Numbered from the stretch's first letter, positions 17,961-25,951 are shown. The stretch: 47,828 bases of DNA from an uncultured Alphaproteobacteria bacterium (GCA_905234185.1 CAJOGC010000003.1:95453-143280), one strand, 5' to 3'. Translations and numbers: made by a program. The notes: a model not told the origin generated them from the sequence alone.

Positions 17961-17988
17961 AAATTAACACAAAAACAAAGAAAGTCAA
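17961..17988 (-). promoter_or_regulatory. Possible promoter of the hydrolase gene
   Basis: Minus strand TTGACT (17988-17983), a 16-base spacer and TAATTT (17966-17961), ending 9 bases before the ATG at 17951, so the leader would be only a few bases long. Confidence 0.45.
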
Positions 17989-18002
17989 CAAATTGGTTCA
18001 AT

Positions 18003-18026
18003 AAAAAACCACCCAATCGGGCGGCT
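18003..18026 (-). terminator. Terminator after rpsK
   Basis: Minus strand CCGCCC-GATT-GGGTGG followed by T6. It ends the S10-spc-rpsM-rpsK transcript before the hydrolase gene, so rpoA is uncoupled from it. Confidence 0.75.
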
Positions 18027-18048
18027 TTTTATTTATTGCGGTAAAAAA

Positions 18049-18432
18049 TTACACACGACGCACTTTCTTTGGACGGCAACCATTGTGCGGAATGCGTGTT
18101 GTATCTGTGATGCTTTGCACGATCAAACCAGCATTTGCCAAACCACGAACGGCGGACTCACGACCCTGACCAATACCACGCATCAAAACATCAACGGTCT
18201 TCATACCCATTTCGGCGACTTTCTTTCCCACCGCGTCTGCGACAACTGTTGCCGCATACGGCGTAGACTTTTTCGCGCCCTTGAAATTATTCGCACCCGC
18301 GGTTGCCCATGTCAACACTGCGCCAGACGGATCGGTAATTGTGATACGTGTATTGTTATTTGTCGCAACAACATGTGCAATGCCATGCGATACTTTTTTG
18401 ATTACTTTTTTCTTAGCTTTTGTGACTGCCAT
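18049..18432 (-). CDS. rpsK: 30S ribosomal protein S11
   Basis: 127 residues (129 in E. coli). Landmarks are GIAHVVATNNNTRITITDPSG, GANNFKGAKKSTPYAA and the C-terminus RIPHNGCRPKKVRRV, which is the conserved RNA-binding tail. S11 sits on the 30S platform at the mRNA exit. It follows rpsM by 63 bases and is the last gene of the long ribosomal transcript, because a terminator comes 22 bases after its stop. Confidence 0.98.
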   Translation of the reverse strand: MAVTKAKKKVIKKVSHGIAHVVATNNNTRITITDPSGAVLTWATAGANNFKGAKKSTPYAATVVADAVGKKVAEMGMKTVDVLMRGIGQGRESAVRGLANAGLIVQSITDTTRIPHNGCRPKKVRRV

Positions 18433-18495
18433 TATTTTTACCTTTTTATTTAGATGTCTTCAATTAACTATGGTGTTAATCTCTACCCAAAAATA

Positions 18496-18873
18496 TTATT
18501 TACCCTTGACCGCGGAACCAGCGACCACAACACGTTTACCTTTACGTGTGCGGGCATTAGTTTGTGTGCGTTGACCGCGAACCGGCAAGCGGTTACGATG
18601 ACGAATACCGCGATATGTTTTAAGGTCTTGAAGTCTTTTTATATTCATTGCCACTTCGCGACGAACATCACCTTCGACCTTGAAATTTTGTTCAATGTAA
18701 TTCGATATTTTGATAACATCAGCGTCTGTCAAATCTTTCGCGCGCAGACCGTCTTTCAATTTCAACGCCTCACAAATTTTGGCGGCGCGGGCCGGACCAA
18801 TACCGTGAATATAGCGCAACGCGATTTCAATGCGTTTTTCTGCTGGAATGTTAACACCTGCTATACGTGCCAT
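18496..18873 (-). CDS. rpsM: 30S ribosomal protein S13
   Basis: 125 residues (118 in E. coli). It starts [20 protein letters not shown] and contains [17 protein letters not shown] and [20 protein letters not shown], the helix-hairpin-helix and C-terminal tail that reach the P-site tRNA. It ends in a basic [16 protein letters not shown] extension. The 143-base gap from secY, with a two-part hairpin, is where adk, and often rpmJ, lie in relatives; neither is present. Confidence 0.98.
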   Translation of the reverse strand: MARIAGVNIPAEKRIEIALRYIHGIGPARAAKICEALKLKDGLRAKDLTDADVIKISNYIEQNFKVEGDVRREVAMNIKRLQDLKTYRGIRHRNRLPVRGQRTQTNARTRKGKRVVVAGSAVKGK

Positions 18874-18929
18874 TTTTCATTTTCCTTTTATTATTCACTT
18901 TGACGCGATTACCTCGCGCCGGTTTTCTT

Positions 18930-18961
18930 CATTCCAAAATCTGCCGTCAGATACCGGAATG
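18930..18961 (-). promoter_or_regulatory. Two-part hairpin in the secY-rpsM gap
   Basis: CATTCC pairs with GGAATG, enclosing ATCTG-CCGT-CAGAT. No T-run follows on the minus strand, so it is more likely a translational regulator or processing site than a terminator. The palindrome TATTCTAGAATA lies near 18980. Confidence 0.5.
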
Positions 18962-19016
18962 CATTTTATTTTGCCGGACTATTCTAGAATAAATCCCGCA
19001 AAAGTCAAATCTTGTT

Positions 19017-20333
19017 TTAGTTGCGGAAACGTCCTTTCTTTGAGTGTCCCACAACCCCTGTATACTGTTTCGCGACCAGGTACGATTGCACCTGGTTCAT
19101 GGTGTCCAAAATCACCCCCGCGACGATTAACACACTGGTTCCGCCAATAGTCAATGGCATCCCTGCATGAGTGTTCAATATAATCGGCACCACGCACACA
19201 ACAATAAGATATAAAACACCGATGGCCGTTGTACGCGATACCACATCATCTAAATATTTATTTGTCTGTTCACCCGGACGAACCCCCGGAATATAACCAC
19301 CCATATTTTTAAGACTGGTGCTGGTCTCTTCGGAATTAAATACAACGGCGGTTTGGAAATACGCAAAGAACGCTATCAATACCGTGTACAAAATAATGTA
19401 TGACCACGCCCCATATGTAAAGAAACCCAAAATCTGTTGCACAAATAAATTTTCACTTTGCACGAATCGTTGAACAAACGCAGGCAACATCATAATAGAC
19501 GCCGCAAACACCGGCCCCATAACACCCGACATATTAACCTTAATCGGTAAATAAGATGCGTTTGTATTCATAACACCGTTTGCCGAAACCTGACGTGGAT
19601 ACAAAATTTGAATCCGACGTTGTGCCTGTTCAAAGAACGCAATCAGTGCGACAATACCAACAACAAACGCAATTGTTAAACCAATCATTGCTGGCGACAT
19701 CTGGCCCACAGACCCCAAACTAAACAACTTGCCAATACCACTTGGAATCTGGGCAATAATACCCGCAAAGATTAACAGAGATGCACCCTGACCTACACCA
19801 CGCGCGGTTATCTGTTCCGCCAACCACATGACAAACACGGTTCCACCAACCAGCGCAATAATAGCCGATAATTCAAATGCAAATCCCGGATTAACAACCG
19901 CCGCAACACCATTAACCGGTGCCATAGATTCCAATCCGCGAACGACCGCCCAACCCTGGACAATTGCCAAAAACACCGCTAAATAACGTGTGTATTGATT
20001 AATTTTGATACGACCAGATTCGCCCTCTTTACGCAAATCGTTCAAATTTTTACTGGTCGCGGTCAACAACTGTAAAACGATAGATGCCGAAATGTATGGG
20101 AAAATGTTCAATGCCAAAACCGACATACGTGATAACGAACCACCACTGAACATATCAAACATTCCCATCATGCCACTGCCTTCGCCACTAAACAGGTGCA
20201 AAATCGCAGATGCATTAACCCCCGGTAATGGAATAAACGAACCGATTCGATAAACGATCAACGCCCCCAATGTGAACATTATTCGTTTCTGTAAATCAGT
20301 CAGATTTCCAAAATATTTTTTTATGAATTTCAT
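19017..20333 (-). CDS. secY: Protein translocase subunit SecY
   Basis: 438 residues (443 in E. coli), ten predicted membrane helices. Landmarks: RIMFTLGALIVYRIGSFIPLPGVN at the first helix, FDMFSGGSLSRMSVLALNIFPYISASI for the plug and helix 2, and MGGYIPGVRPGEQT in the cytoplasmic loop near helices 8-9 that contacts the ribosome. It is the pore of the SecYEG translocon and moves the many exported proteins of this window across or into the inner membrane. It follows rplO by 55 bases with a poor ribosome-binding site. adk does not follow it. Confidence 0.98.
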   Translation of the reverse strand: MKFIKKYFGNLTDLQKRIMFTLGALIVYRIGSFIPLPGVNASAILHLFSGEGSGMMGMFDMFSGGSLSRMSVLALNIFPYISASIVLQLLTATSKNLNDLRKEGESGRIKINQYTRYLAVFLAIVQGWAVVRGLESMAPVNGVAAVVNPGFAFELSAIIALVGGTVFVMWLAEQITARGVGQGASLLIFAGIIAQIPSGIGKLFSLGSVGQMSPAMIGLTIAFVVGIVALIAFFEQAQRRIQILYPRQVSANGVMNTNASYLPIKVNMSGVMGPVFAASIMMLPAFVQRFVQSENLFVQQILGFFTYGAWSYIILYTVLIAFFAYFQTAVVFNSEETSTSLKNMGGYIPGVRPGEQTNKYLDDVVSRTTAIGVLYLIVVCVVPIILNTHAGMPLTIGGTSVLIVAGVILDTMNQVQSYLVAKQYTGVVGHSKKGRFRN

Positions 20334-20388
20334 TGCGCTAAGATTTTAACCGTTTTTGCGCGCCGGTTCCCCGACGCGCAAGTTAAGT

Positions 20389-20847
20389 TTATTTATTTTT
20401 GATTGTGCCACCGGCCTTTACAATTGCCGCTTCGGCTGCCTTGGACCACTTATCTGCAACAACATTAATTGCAGATTTGATTTCACCCTTGGCCAAAACT
20501 TTCAAGCCATCCAATTTACGATTAAGGATTTTTGCCGACAACAACGAATCGATTGTGATTTCTTTCTTGGCATCAATCTTGCCAGACGCAATAAACTTTT
20601 CGATATCGCCCAGGTTGATTGTCGCATATTCTTTATGGAATGGATTGTTGAATCCGAATTTCGGGAAACGACGCAAAATCGGCATCTGACCACCCTGGAA
20701 AGTTGCCTGTTTACGGGAACCCGCACGTGCCTTTTGCCCCTTGGTCCCACGACCCGCGGTTTTACCATAACCAGACGCCATACCACGACCAACGCGTTTT
20801 ACATCTTTGCGTGCGCCAAAATTATCCATCAATGCATTTAATTTCAT
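20389..20847 (-). CDS. rplO: 50S ribosomal protein L15
   Basis: 152 residues. It starts MKLNALMDNFGARKDVKRVG and carries GRGTKGQKARAGSRKQATFQGGQMPILRRFPK, the Gly/Lys/Arg-rich L15 arm that reaches deep into 23S rRNA. AGGAAAAAGAA precedes the ATG. The 82-base gap from rpmD holds two perfect hairpins. Confidence 0.98.
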   Translation of the reverse strand: MKLNALMDNFGARKDVKRVGRGMASGYGKTAGRGTKGQKARAGSRKQATFQGGQMPILRRFPKFGFNNPFHKEYATINLGDIEKFIASGKIDAKKEITIDSLLSAKILNRKLDGLKVLAKGEIKSAINVVADKWSKAAEAAIVKAGGTIKNK

Positions 20848-20869
20848 TTCTTTTTCCTCTTATTCCTAT

Positions 20870-20913
20870 GAACTATGTTATAGTTCCGTTTCGCACATAA
20901 TTCAATATTATGT
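20870..20913 (-). promoter_or_regulatory. Tandem hairpins in the rpmD-rplO gap
   Basis: GAACTAT-GTT-ATAGTTC (20870-20886) and ACATAAT-TCAAT-ATTATGT (20895-20913) are perfect 7-bp stems, back to back, upstream of the rplO ribosome-binding site. No T-runs follow, so they are not ordinary terminators. They could stabilise cleaved transcript ends or bind a ribosomal protein. Confidence 0.5.
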
Positions 20914-20929
20914 ACTCGGGTTCTTGTAA

Positions 20930-21109
20930 TTATTTTTCAACGATTTCAACCAAGTGTGCAACTTTGGCAACCATACCACGCACAGCCGGTGTATCGTTGA
21001 TTTCGCGTGTTTTACCAATACGGCCCAAACCCAACGCCTTGACTATTTTGCGTTGTGATTCCGGACGATGAATTAAACCACGAACTTGTTTAACAGTTAT
21101 AGTAGCCAT
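20930..21109 (-). CDS. rpmD: 50S ribosomal protein L30
   Basis: 59 residues, read directly from the minus strand: it starts MATITVKQVRGLIHRPESQR and contains KALGLGRIGKTREIND, TPAVRGMVAKVAHLV. These are the L30 landmarks, and 59 residues matches E. coli exactly. It lies 20 bases after rpsE, as in most spc operons. Confidence 0.97.
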   Translation of the reverse strand: MATITVKQVRGLIHRPESQRKIVKALGLGRIGKTREINDTPAVRGMVAKVAHLVEIVEK

Positions 21110-21129
21110 TTTTATTACCCCCGTCCGTA

Positions 21130-21693
21130 TTATTTATCTTCGGCTGTTTCTGCATTTTCTTCGAATTTCTTACCATCGCGACCGGCAATTATTTCGGATA
21201 CAGATTTACCACGACGTGCCGCCACTGTCTTCGGCGAATTCATTTTGGAAAACGCCAAGAACGCCGCACGAACCATATTGTTTGGATTGTTGGAACCCTG
21301 GGATTTTACAACAACATCTTGGATACCCAAACATTCAAACACCGCACGCAACGCACCACCAGCAATGATACCGGTACCTGGAACCGCGCTACGCACAACC
21401 AACCTGGACGCGCCATAACGCGATTCAATATCATGATGCAATGTGCGACCTTCTTTCAACGGAACGCGAATCATTTTTGCCTTGGCGGCCTTGGTCGCTT
21501 TCTGTACGGCAGATTGAACTTCCAATGCCTTGCCCTTACCGAAACCAACACGACCAGCCTTGTCCCCGACAACAACCAATGCCGAGAAAGACATGTTTTT
21601 ACCACCTTTTACGGTCTTGGAAACACGATTGATAGAAACCAATTTGTCTACCAAGTTATCCGTCTGTAATTTTTTATCATCAAAACGTGCCAT
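21130..21693 (-). CDS. rpsE: 30S ribosomal protein S5
   Basis: 187 residues. The N-terminal double-stranded-RNA-binding fold is seen in [19 protein letters not shown] and [19 protein letters not shown]; the C-terminal domain in [25 protein letters not shown] and [23 protein letters not shown]5 sits at the mRNA entry channel and influences decoding accuracy. The last 20 residues ([13 protein letters not shown]) are an acidic tail beyond the E. coli end. It follows rplR by 21 bases. Confidence 0.98.
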   Translation of the reverse strand: MARFDDKKLQTDNLVDKLVSINRVSKTVKGGKNMSFSALVVVGDKAGRVGFGKGKALEVQSAVQKATKAAKAKMIRVPLKEGRTLHHDIESRYGASRLVVRSAVPGTGIIAGGALRAVFECLGIQDVVVKSQGSNNPNNMVRAAFLAFSKMNSPKTVAARRGKSVSEIIAGRDGKKFEENAETAEDK

Positions 21694-21714
21694 TTATACC
21701 TCGTTTAATTTTGA

Positions 21715-22071
21715 TTATATTCTGACGCCACCGGCGCGGATTGCTTCGCACAGTGCTTTGACACGACCGTGATAGCGATAACCGCCACGATCAAAATAAC
21801 AATTATCGGTCAATTTTGCCGCGACCAAACGTTCGGCAAATGCTTTTCCAACCAATTCTGCACCTGCAATATTCCAACCTTTTCCGGCAAAGCCTTTTTC
21901 CTTGCTCGATGCAGCGCACAGTGTATGACCACGCACATCATCAATCGCCTGGATTTCAATATGACGTCCAGAACGGAAAACCGACAAACGAATCTTGCCA
22001 GGATTTTTTCTTTTCAACGCACCGCGATTTGCGATTGTGCGTCTTTCTTCAGTAGACAAATGTTTCAACAT
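21715..22071 (-). CDS. rplR: 50S ribosomal protein L18 (5S rRNA-binding)
   Basis: 118 residues (117 in E. coli). Landmarks are [38 protein letters not shown] and a C-terminal [28 protein letters not shown]18 binds 5S rRNA together with L5. The gene is preceded, in the rplF-rplR gap, by the 18-base hairpin that also precedes rplE; nothing else in the window carries it. Confidence 0.98.
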   Translation of the reverse strand: MLKHLSTEERRTIANRGALKRKNPGKIRLSVFRSGRHIEIQAIDDVRGHTLCAASSKEKGFAGKGWNIAGAELVGKAFAERLVAAKLTDNCYFDRGGYRYHGRVKALCEAIRAGGVRI

Positions 22072-22090
22072 TTCGTTTCCTTTTTTCCAA

Positions 22091-22108
22091 TTTCCGTAAC
22101 AGCGGAAA
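22091..22108 (-). promoter_or_regulatory. 18-base hairpin upstream of rplR (L18), copy 1
   Basis: TTTCCGTAACAGCGGAAA on the plus strand, i.e. TTTCCGCTGTTACGGAAA in the transcript, a 6-bp stem with loop CTGTTA. It extends to 8 bp here (AATTTCCG / CGGAAATT). It ends about 20 bases before the rplR ATG. All 18 bases are identical to the copy upstream of rplE. Confidence 0.8.
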
Positions 22109-22123
22109 TTACTCTTTTGTTAA

Positions 22124-22675
22124 TTATTTCTTTTTGCCTTCCTTGTGGCGAATCGTTTCGCCCTTATAGAAGATACCTTTACCCTTGTATGGATCTGCCT
22201 TGCGAACCTTATGAATCTTATCTGCAAATAAACCAACCAGACATTTATCAATACCCTTGACGGTGAATTCTGTTGGTGCACCACCCATTTCAACGCTCAA
22301 ACCATCTGGGATTTCCAAGATAACATCATGCGAATAGCCCGCAACTAAAACCAGTTTTTTGCCAGAAACAGATGCTTTATAACCAACACCTTTCATGTAC
22401 ATTTCCTTGGCAAATCCGGTCGTGACGCCATCTACAGCGCTGCGGATATTGCGGGTCATTGTCCCCCACATGGCACGCGAAGTTTTATCTTCGGCATTTT
22501 TGGGTGTGACAACAACTGTGTTCCCTTCGATTTTAACATCGACCAACCCAGAATTTTTAGTATCCATAGAAACTTTCAATTCGCCCTTTGGCCCCTTGAT
22601 AACAATTGCGCCGTCAGCAATAGCCGCCGTAACGCCATCTTTCAAACTTACTGGATATTTTCCTGCACGAGACAT
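22124..22675 (-). CDS. rplF: 50S ribosomal protein L6
   Basis: 183 residues (177 in E. coli). It starts MSRAGKYPVSLKDGVTAAI and has two alpha/beta RNA-binding repeats. The signature GYKASVSGKKLVLVAGYSHDV and the C-terminal KADPYKGKGIFYKGETIRHKEGKKK are typical. L6 contacts the sarcin-ricin loop near the factor-binding site. It follows rpsH by 22 bases. Confidence 0.98.
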   Translation of the reverse strand: MSRAGKYPVSLKDGVTAAIADGAIVIKGPKGELKVSMDTKNSGLVDVKIEGNTVVVTPKNAEDKTSRAMWGTMTRNIRSAVDGVTTGFAKEMYMKGVGYKASVSGKKLVLVAGYSHDVILEIPDGLSVEMGGAPTEFTVKGIDKCLVGLFADKIHKVRKADPYKGKGIFYKGETIRHKEGKKK

Positions 22676-22697
22676 AACTAAATCCTTCTGCTTCTAA

Positions 22698-23096
22698 TTA
22701 GATAACCTTGCACAATATTTCACCGCCGACATTCATCAGACGCGCCTTGTGATCGGTCATGACACCATTTGGGGTGGAAACAATTGCGATACCCAAACCA
22801 TTCAAAACCTTTGGCATTTTTGCACTGCCTGAATAGACACGGCGCCCCGGTTTAGAAACGACGGAAATATCCTGGATTGCACCATTGCCACCAACATATT
22901 TCAATTCGACAACCAAATTAGAACGGTGTTCGTCGATTTTTTCTTGACGGAAATCGGTAATAAAACCTTCTTCCTTTAATACATTCAGAACTGCGATACG
23001 CAGTTTGCTGTTTGGAACGGTGACTGTTTCTTTACCAGCATTTTGACCATTACGGATGCGGGTCAACATGTCTCCGATTGGGTGTGATAATGACAT
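22698..23096 (-). CDS. rpsH: 30S ribosomal protein S8
   Basis: 132 residues (130 in E. coli). It starts MSLSHPIGDMLTRIRNGQNA; the C-terminal rRNA-binding part is KVLNGLGIAIVSTPNGVMTDHKARLMNVGGEILC. S8 assembles the 16S central domain, and in E. coli represses the spc operon by binding a site between rplX and rplE. Here a perfect hairpin (TGTGGG/CCCACA, 23115-23130) sits just before the GGAG of rpsH, and a different hairpin lies at the rplX-rplE gap. Confidence 0.98.
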   Translation of the reverse strand: MSLSHPIGDMLTRIRNGQNAGKETVTVPNSKLRIAVLNVLKEEGFITDFRQEKIDEHRSNLVVELKYVGGNGAIQDISVVSKPGRRVYSGSAKMPKVLNGLGIAIVSTPNGVMTDHKARLMNVGGEILCKVI

Positions 23097-23114
23097 CTTT
23101 TATTACTCCTTTGC

Positions 23115-23130
23115 TGTGGGTTATCCCACA
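23115..23130 (-). promoter_or_regulatory. Hairpin before rpsH
   Basis: TGTGGG-TTAT-CCCACA, a perfect 6-bp stem, ends 5 bases from the AGGAG of rpsH. Opening or binding of the hairpin could control S8 translation. Confidence 0.5.
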
Positions 23131-23181
23131 TTATTGGACCAGCTGCATTGTCCACAACTGGCTTTTACTTATCAGTTGTTT

Positions 23182-23484
23182 TTACCAACTGGATTTACGG
23201 ACGCCTGGCAATTTACCTTCGGACGCCTGGGTACGAACTTGCTGACGGCACAAACCGAACATACGGGAAAAACCGCGTGCGCGTCCGGTAACCGAACAAC
23301 GATTACGCAACCGTGTTGGGTTTGCATTACGTGGCAACTTCGCCAATTTTTTCATCGCATCCATGCGTTCATCAGGTGTCGCATTGACGGACATTTTTTC
23401 TTTGATCGCTTCGCGCTTTTTTGCATATTTTGCGACCAATGCTTCACGTCTTTTTTGTTTATTTATCAACGCTAATTTTGCCAT
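23182..23484 (-). CDS. rpsN: 30S ribosomal protein S14 (zinc-independent form)
   Basis: 100 residues, the long form without the CxxC-CxxC zinc site of short S14. Landmarks: MAKLALINKQKRREALVAKY, the conserved LPRNANPTRLRNRCSVTGRARG and FGLCRQQVR, ending GKLPGVRKSSW. S14 belongs to the 30S head. It follows rplE by 16 bases; 85 bases then separate it from rpsH. Confidence 0.98.
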   Translation of the reverse strand: MAKLALINKQKRREALVAKYAKKREAIKEKMSVNATPDERMDAMKKLAKLPRNANPTRLRNRCSVTGRARGFSRMFGLCRQQVRTQASEGKLPGVRKSSW

Positions 23485-23500
23485 TTTTATACCTTTTTAA

Positions 23501-24046
23501 TTATTTCAAAACCAAAGGCAAGCCGATTTTGGTCAGCAATGCACGAGCCTCATCATCTGTCTTCGCAGTTGTCGCGATAACAATATCCATACCGCGAATT
23601 GCGTCAATCTTATCCACGGAAATTTCCGGGAAAATCAGATGTTCTTTGATACCAAACGCATAGTTTCCGCGACCATCAAATTTAGATTTTGATAAACCAC
23701 GAAAATCCTTTACGCGCGGCAACGCAACTGTGATTAATTTATCCAAGAAATCATACATTCTTTTACCACGCAACGTCACCTTGGTACCGATGGCTTGACC
23801 TTCGCGTAAACGATATGTCGCGATTGATTTCTTGGCATGTGTAATAACGGACTTCTGTGCCGCAATCGCGGTTAAATCCGCCGCCGCCGCATCCAATTTC
23901 TTTTTATCAGAAACCGCTTCGCCGACACCCATGTTTAACACAATCTTTGTAAGCTTTGGCACGGCCAGCGCATTTTTGTAGCCGAATTCTTTAACTAATT
24001 CGGGAACAATCTGTTTTTCATAAATTTCACGCAATCTGCTTTGCAT
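23501..24046 (-). CDS. rplE: 50S ribosomal protein L5 (5S rRNA-binding)
   Basis: 181 residues (179 in E. coli). Landmarks: [69 protein letters not shown] and [16 protein letters not shown]5 forms the 5S rRNA particle with L18 and contacts P-site tRNA. It is preceded by the 18-base hairpin also found before rplR, 22 bases upstream of its ATG. Confidence 0.98.
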   Translation of the reverse strand: MQSRLREIYEKQIVPELVKEFGYKNALAVPKLTKIVLNMGVGEAVSDKKKLDAAAADLTAIAAQKSVITHAKKSIATYRLREGQAIGTKVTLRGKRMYDFLDKLITVALPRVKDFRGLSKSKFDGRGNYAFGIKEHLIFPEISVDKIDAIRGMDIVIATTAKTDDEARALLTKIGLPLVLK

Positions 24047-24067
24047 TTTTTATTCCTTAACGTTTTG

Positions 24068-24085
24068 TTTCCGTAACAGCGGAAA
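24068..24085 (-). promoter_or_regulatory. 18-base hairpin upstream of rplE (L5), copy 2
   Basis: Identical in all 18 bases to the hairpin before rplR (transcript TTTCCGCTGTTACGGAAA), here extending to a 7-bp stem (GTTTCCG / CGGAAAC). It lies in the 53-base rplX-rplE gap, the position where S8 binds in the E. coli spc mRNA, although the sequence does not look like that S8 site to me. Confidence 0.8.
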
Positions 24086-24099
24086 CCGATTTATTGTTT

Positions 24100-24402
24100 T
24101 TATAATTCTGTCCCAGATTTTTTAGCAACACGAACCTTTTTATCACCAGACACTTTGTATCCGACGCGTGTTGGTTTTTTGGTTTTTGGATCAACCAACG
24201 CGACATTCGAAACGTGCAACGGTGCTTCACGATCAACGATGTGACCCGGTGTGTCCTGGGTTGGTTTCACATGCCATTTGTGACGATTAACACCTTCTAC
24301 AACAACACGCGATTCCGACGGGCGCGCTTCCAGCACTTTGCCTTTGACGCCCTTATACTTTCCCGAAATAACTACGACTTCGTCGCCTTTCTTGATTTTC
24401 AT
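24100..24402 (-). CDS. rplX: 50S ribosomal protein L24
   Basis: 100 residues (104 in E. coli). It begins [23 protein letters not shown], the KOW motif, and continues [36 protein letters not shown]24 starts 50S assembly and lies near the exit tunnel. It follows rplN by 30 bases. Confidence 0.98.
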   Translation of the reverse strand: MKIKKGDEVVVISGKYKGVKGKVLEARPSESRVVVEGVNRHKWHVKPTQDTPGHIVDREAPLHVSNVALVDPKTKKPTRVGYKVSGDKKVRVAKKSGTEL

Positions 24403-24432
24403 TTTTGCAACCTTTTATTTTTATGGACGCCT

Positions 24433-24807
24433 TTACAGAACCTCTGGTGCCAAAGACACGATTTTCTGGACATCGTATTTACGACGCGTTTCACGCGCGA
24501 TCGGACCAAAAATACGTGTTCCAATCGGTTCAAAGTTATTTTTATTAATCAAAACAACTGCATTATCATCAAAACGGATGATCGATCCGTCCGGACGTTT
24601 GATTGGAAACTTTGTACGCACGATAATAGCGCGTTGAACCGTTCCTTTCTGGACCTTGCCACGCGGAATTGCTTCCTTGATGGCGACGACGATTTTGTCG
24701 CCGACCGTTGCATAACGACGATGAGAACCGCCCAAAACCTTGATACACATAGCCTTGCGTGCACCACTGTTGTCTGCAACTGTCATAACTGTTTCATTTT
24801 GTATCAT
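24433..24807 (-). CDS. rplN: 50S ribosomal protein L14
   Basis: 124 residues from the ATG at 24807 ([20 protein letters not shown]), preceded by AAAGGTAAAAAAA. An in-frame start further up would add eight residues with no family match. Signature [28 protein letters not shown] and the C-terminus [21 protein letters not shown] are standard. L14 contacts 16S helix 14 in an intersubunit bridge. Its 99-base upstream gap contains a GGGTTC/GAACCC inverted repeat. Confidence 0.97.
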   Translation of the reverse strand: MIQNETVMTVADNSGARKAMCIKVLGGSHRRYATVGDKIVVAIKEAIPRGKVQKGTVQRAIIVRTKFPIKRPDGSIIRFDDNAVVLINKNNFEPIGTRIFGPIARETRRKYDVQKIVSLAPEVL

Positions 24808-24906
24808 TTTTTTTACCTTTTTCCTGCACACGGGGCAATCCCCCGCGGCTTTGTTTCTGGGTTCCGACTGGATTTATAATAGTCCCTCAAAGAACCCGAC
24901 CCCGCA

Positions 24907-25176
24907 TTAGTCGATAACTTCGACCTCGCCATCTTTGGAAACACCGACACGTCCCTTAACAACCCAAGTTTTTGTCTTAGAAATTGGGCGATGTTCTTCG
25001 ATGGCCACGATATCACCAACTTTGTATTCGTTGTTTTCATCGTGTGCTTTATACTTTTTATTCTGCTTCACGAACTTACCATACAGCGGATGACGGAAAC
25101 GACGTTCCACTTCGACAACAACTGTCTTGTCGTTTGCTGTACTTTTAACTGTTCCTTGCAGTATACGTTTTGGCAT
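24907..25176 (-). CDS. rpsQ: 30S ribosomal protein S17
   Basis: 89 residues (84 in E. coli). Landmarks: [21 protein letters not shown], the OB-fold stretch [21 protein letters not shown], and [22 protein letters not shown]. Primary 16S-binding protein of the 5' domain. It lies 83 bases after rpmC. Confidence 0.98.
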   Translation of the reverse strand: MPKRILQGTVKSTANDKTVVVEVERRFRHPLYGKFVKQNKKYKAHDENNEYKVGDIVAIEEHRPISKTKTWVVKGRVGVSKDGEVEVID

Positions 25177-25259
25177 AACTATTGTCCTTTTCTATTTATT
25201 TTATGACCAATTTTCGCAATATGATATCTTATTTTCAAGAAATCTCAACAAAAATCGGT

Positions 25260-25451
25260 TTATTTTTTAGCATTTAATTTTGTTTTTACGCGGGCAATTT
25301 CCCGACGCGTTTTACGCAACACATGGGTTTTTGGCAATTGACCGGCTTCGTGTTGGAAACGCAGGTTCATTTGTTCTTTTTTCAAATCGACCACTTTGCT
25401 TTCCAGAGCCTCAACCGTCAATGCTTCCTTTTCAGATTTCTTTTGGACCAT
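25260..25451 (-). CDS. rpmC: 50S ribosomal protein L29
   Basis: 63 residues, same length as E. coli L29. Two helices joined by a turn: LTVEALESKVVDLKKEQMNL and RFQHEAGQLPKTHVLRKTRREIARVKTKL. It lies at the tunnel exit near L23 and takes part in docking of SRP and trigger factor. The ribosome-binding site AGGAAAAAGAAA follows directly on the heptamer array at 25464-25491, so the repeat forms the 5' part of its intercistronic leader. Confidence 0.97.
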   Translation of the reverse strand: MVQKKSEKEALTVEALESKVVDLKKEQMNLRFQHEAGQLPKTHVLRKTRREIARVKTKLNAKK

Positions 25452-25463
25452 TTTCTTTTTCCT

Positions 25464-25534
25464 ATTTCTGATTTCTGATTTCTGATTTCTGATTGATGGT
25501 TTTATTAAATCCTAAATCAGAAATCCTAAATCAT
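25464..25534 (-). repeat. Facing pair of heptamer arrays in the rplP-rpmC gap
   Basis: Plus strand: 25464-25491 is four exact copies of ATTTCTG. 25507-25534 is AAATCCT, AAATCAG, AAATCCT, AAATCAT, i.e. four heptamers of nearly complementary sequence, also 28 bases. A 15-base spacer separates them, so the transcript can fold into a long stem. It ends three bases from the rplP stop and fills almost the entire 86-base gap. Confidence 0.85.
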
Positions 25535-25537
25535 AAA

Positions 25538-25951
25538 TTAATTCACTTTACGTTCAACAATCTTGGTCTTGACCGGTAATTTAGCCGCGGCCAATGCGAA
25601 TGCTTCGAACGCGATTTCTGGTTTAACACCATCGACCTCGAACATGATGCGTCCCGGTTTCACGCGACATACCCAGTATTCAACCGCACCTTTACCCTTA
25701 CCCATACGGACCTGGGCTGGTTTAGTTGTGACAGGAACATCTGGGAAAATACGAATCCACAATTTACCCTGACGTTTCATATGACGCGTAATTGCACGAC
25801 GCGCCGCTTCTATCTGACGCGCTGTGATACGTTCTGGGGTCATAGCTTTCAGTCCAAACGAACCGAACGCCAATTCACTGCCGCCCTTGGCAACGCCATG
25901 GATACGACCTTTTTGCTGTTTGCGAAACTTTGTTTTATTTGGCATTAACAT
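25538..25951 (-). CDS. rplP: 50S ribosomal protein L16
   Basis: 137 residues (136 in E. coli). It starts [19 protein letters not shown] and carries [27 protein letters not shown], the conserved loop near the A-site and peptidyl-transferase centre. R-type residues that are hydroxylated in E. coli (Arg81 region, VRMGKGKG) are present. It follows rpsC by 31 bases. Confidence 0.98.
   Translation of the reverse strand: MLMPNKTKFRKQQKGRIHGVAKGGSELAFGSFGLKAMTPERITARQIEAARRAITRHMKRQGKLWIRIFPDVPVTTKPAQVRMGKGKGAVEYWVCRVKPGRIMFEVDGVKPEIAFEAFALAAAKLPVKTKIVERKVN

Noticed and set aside
17980..18048. rpoA read-through from rpsK
   Set aside because: A good terminator at 18003-18026 and separate promoters at 17961-17988 and 16438-16466 make a continuous transcript unlikely, though not excluded.
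23056..23475. Plus-strand open frames opposite ribosomal protein genes
   Set aside because: They overlap rpsH/rpsN and similar genes completely and show no family motif or ribosome-binding site.
25464..25534. Array read as a CRISPR or minisatellite
   Set aside because: Unit length is seven bases with no spacers; it is a short tandem repeat pair, described as such.
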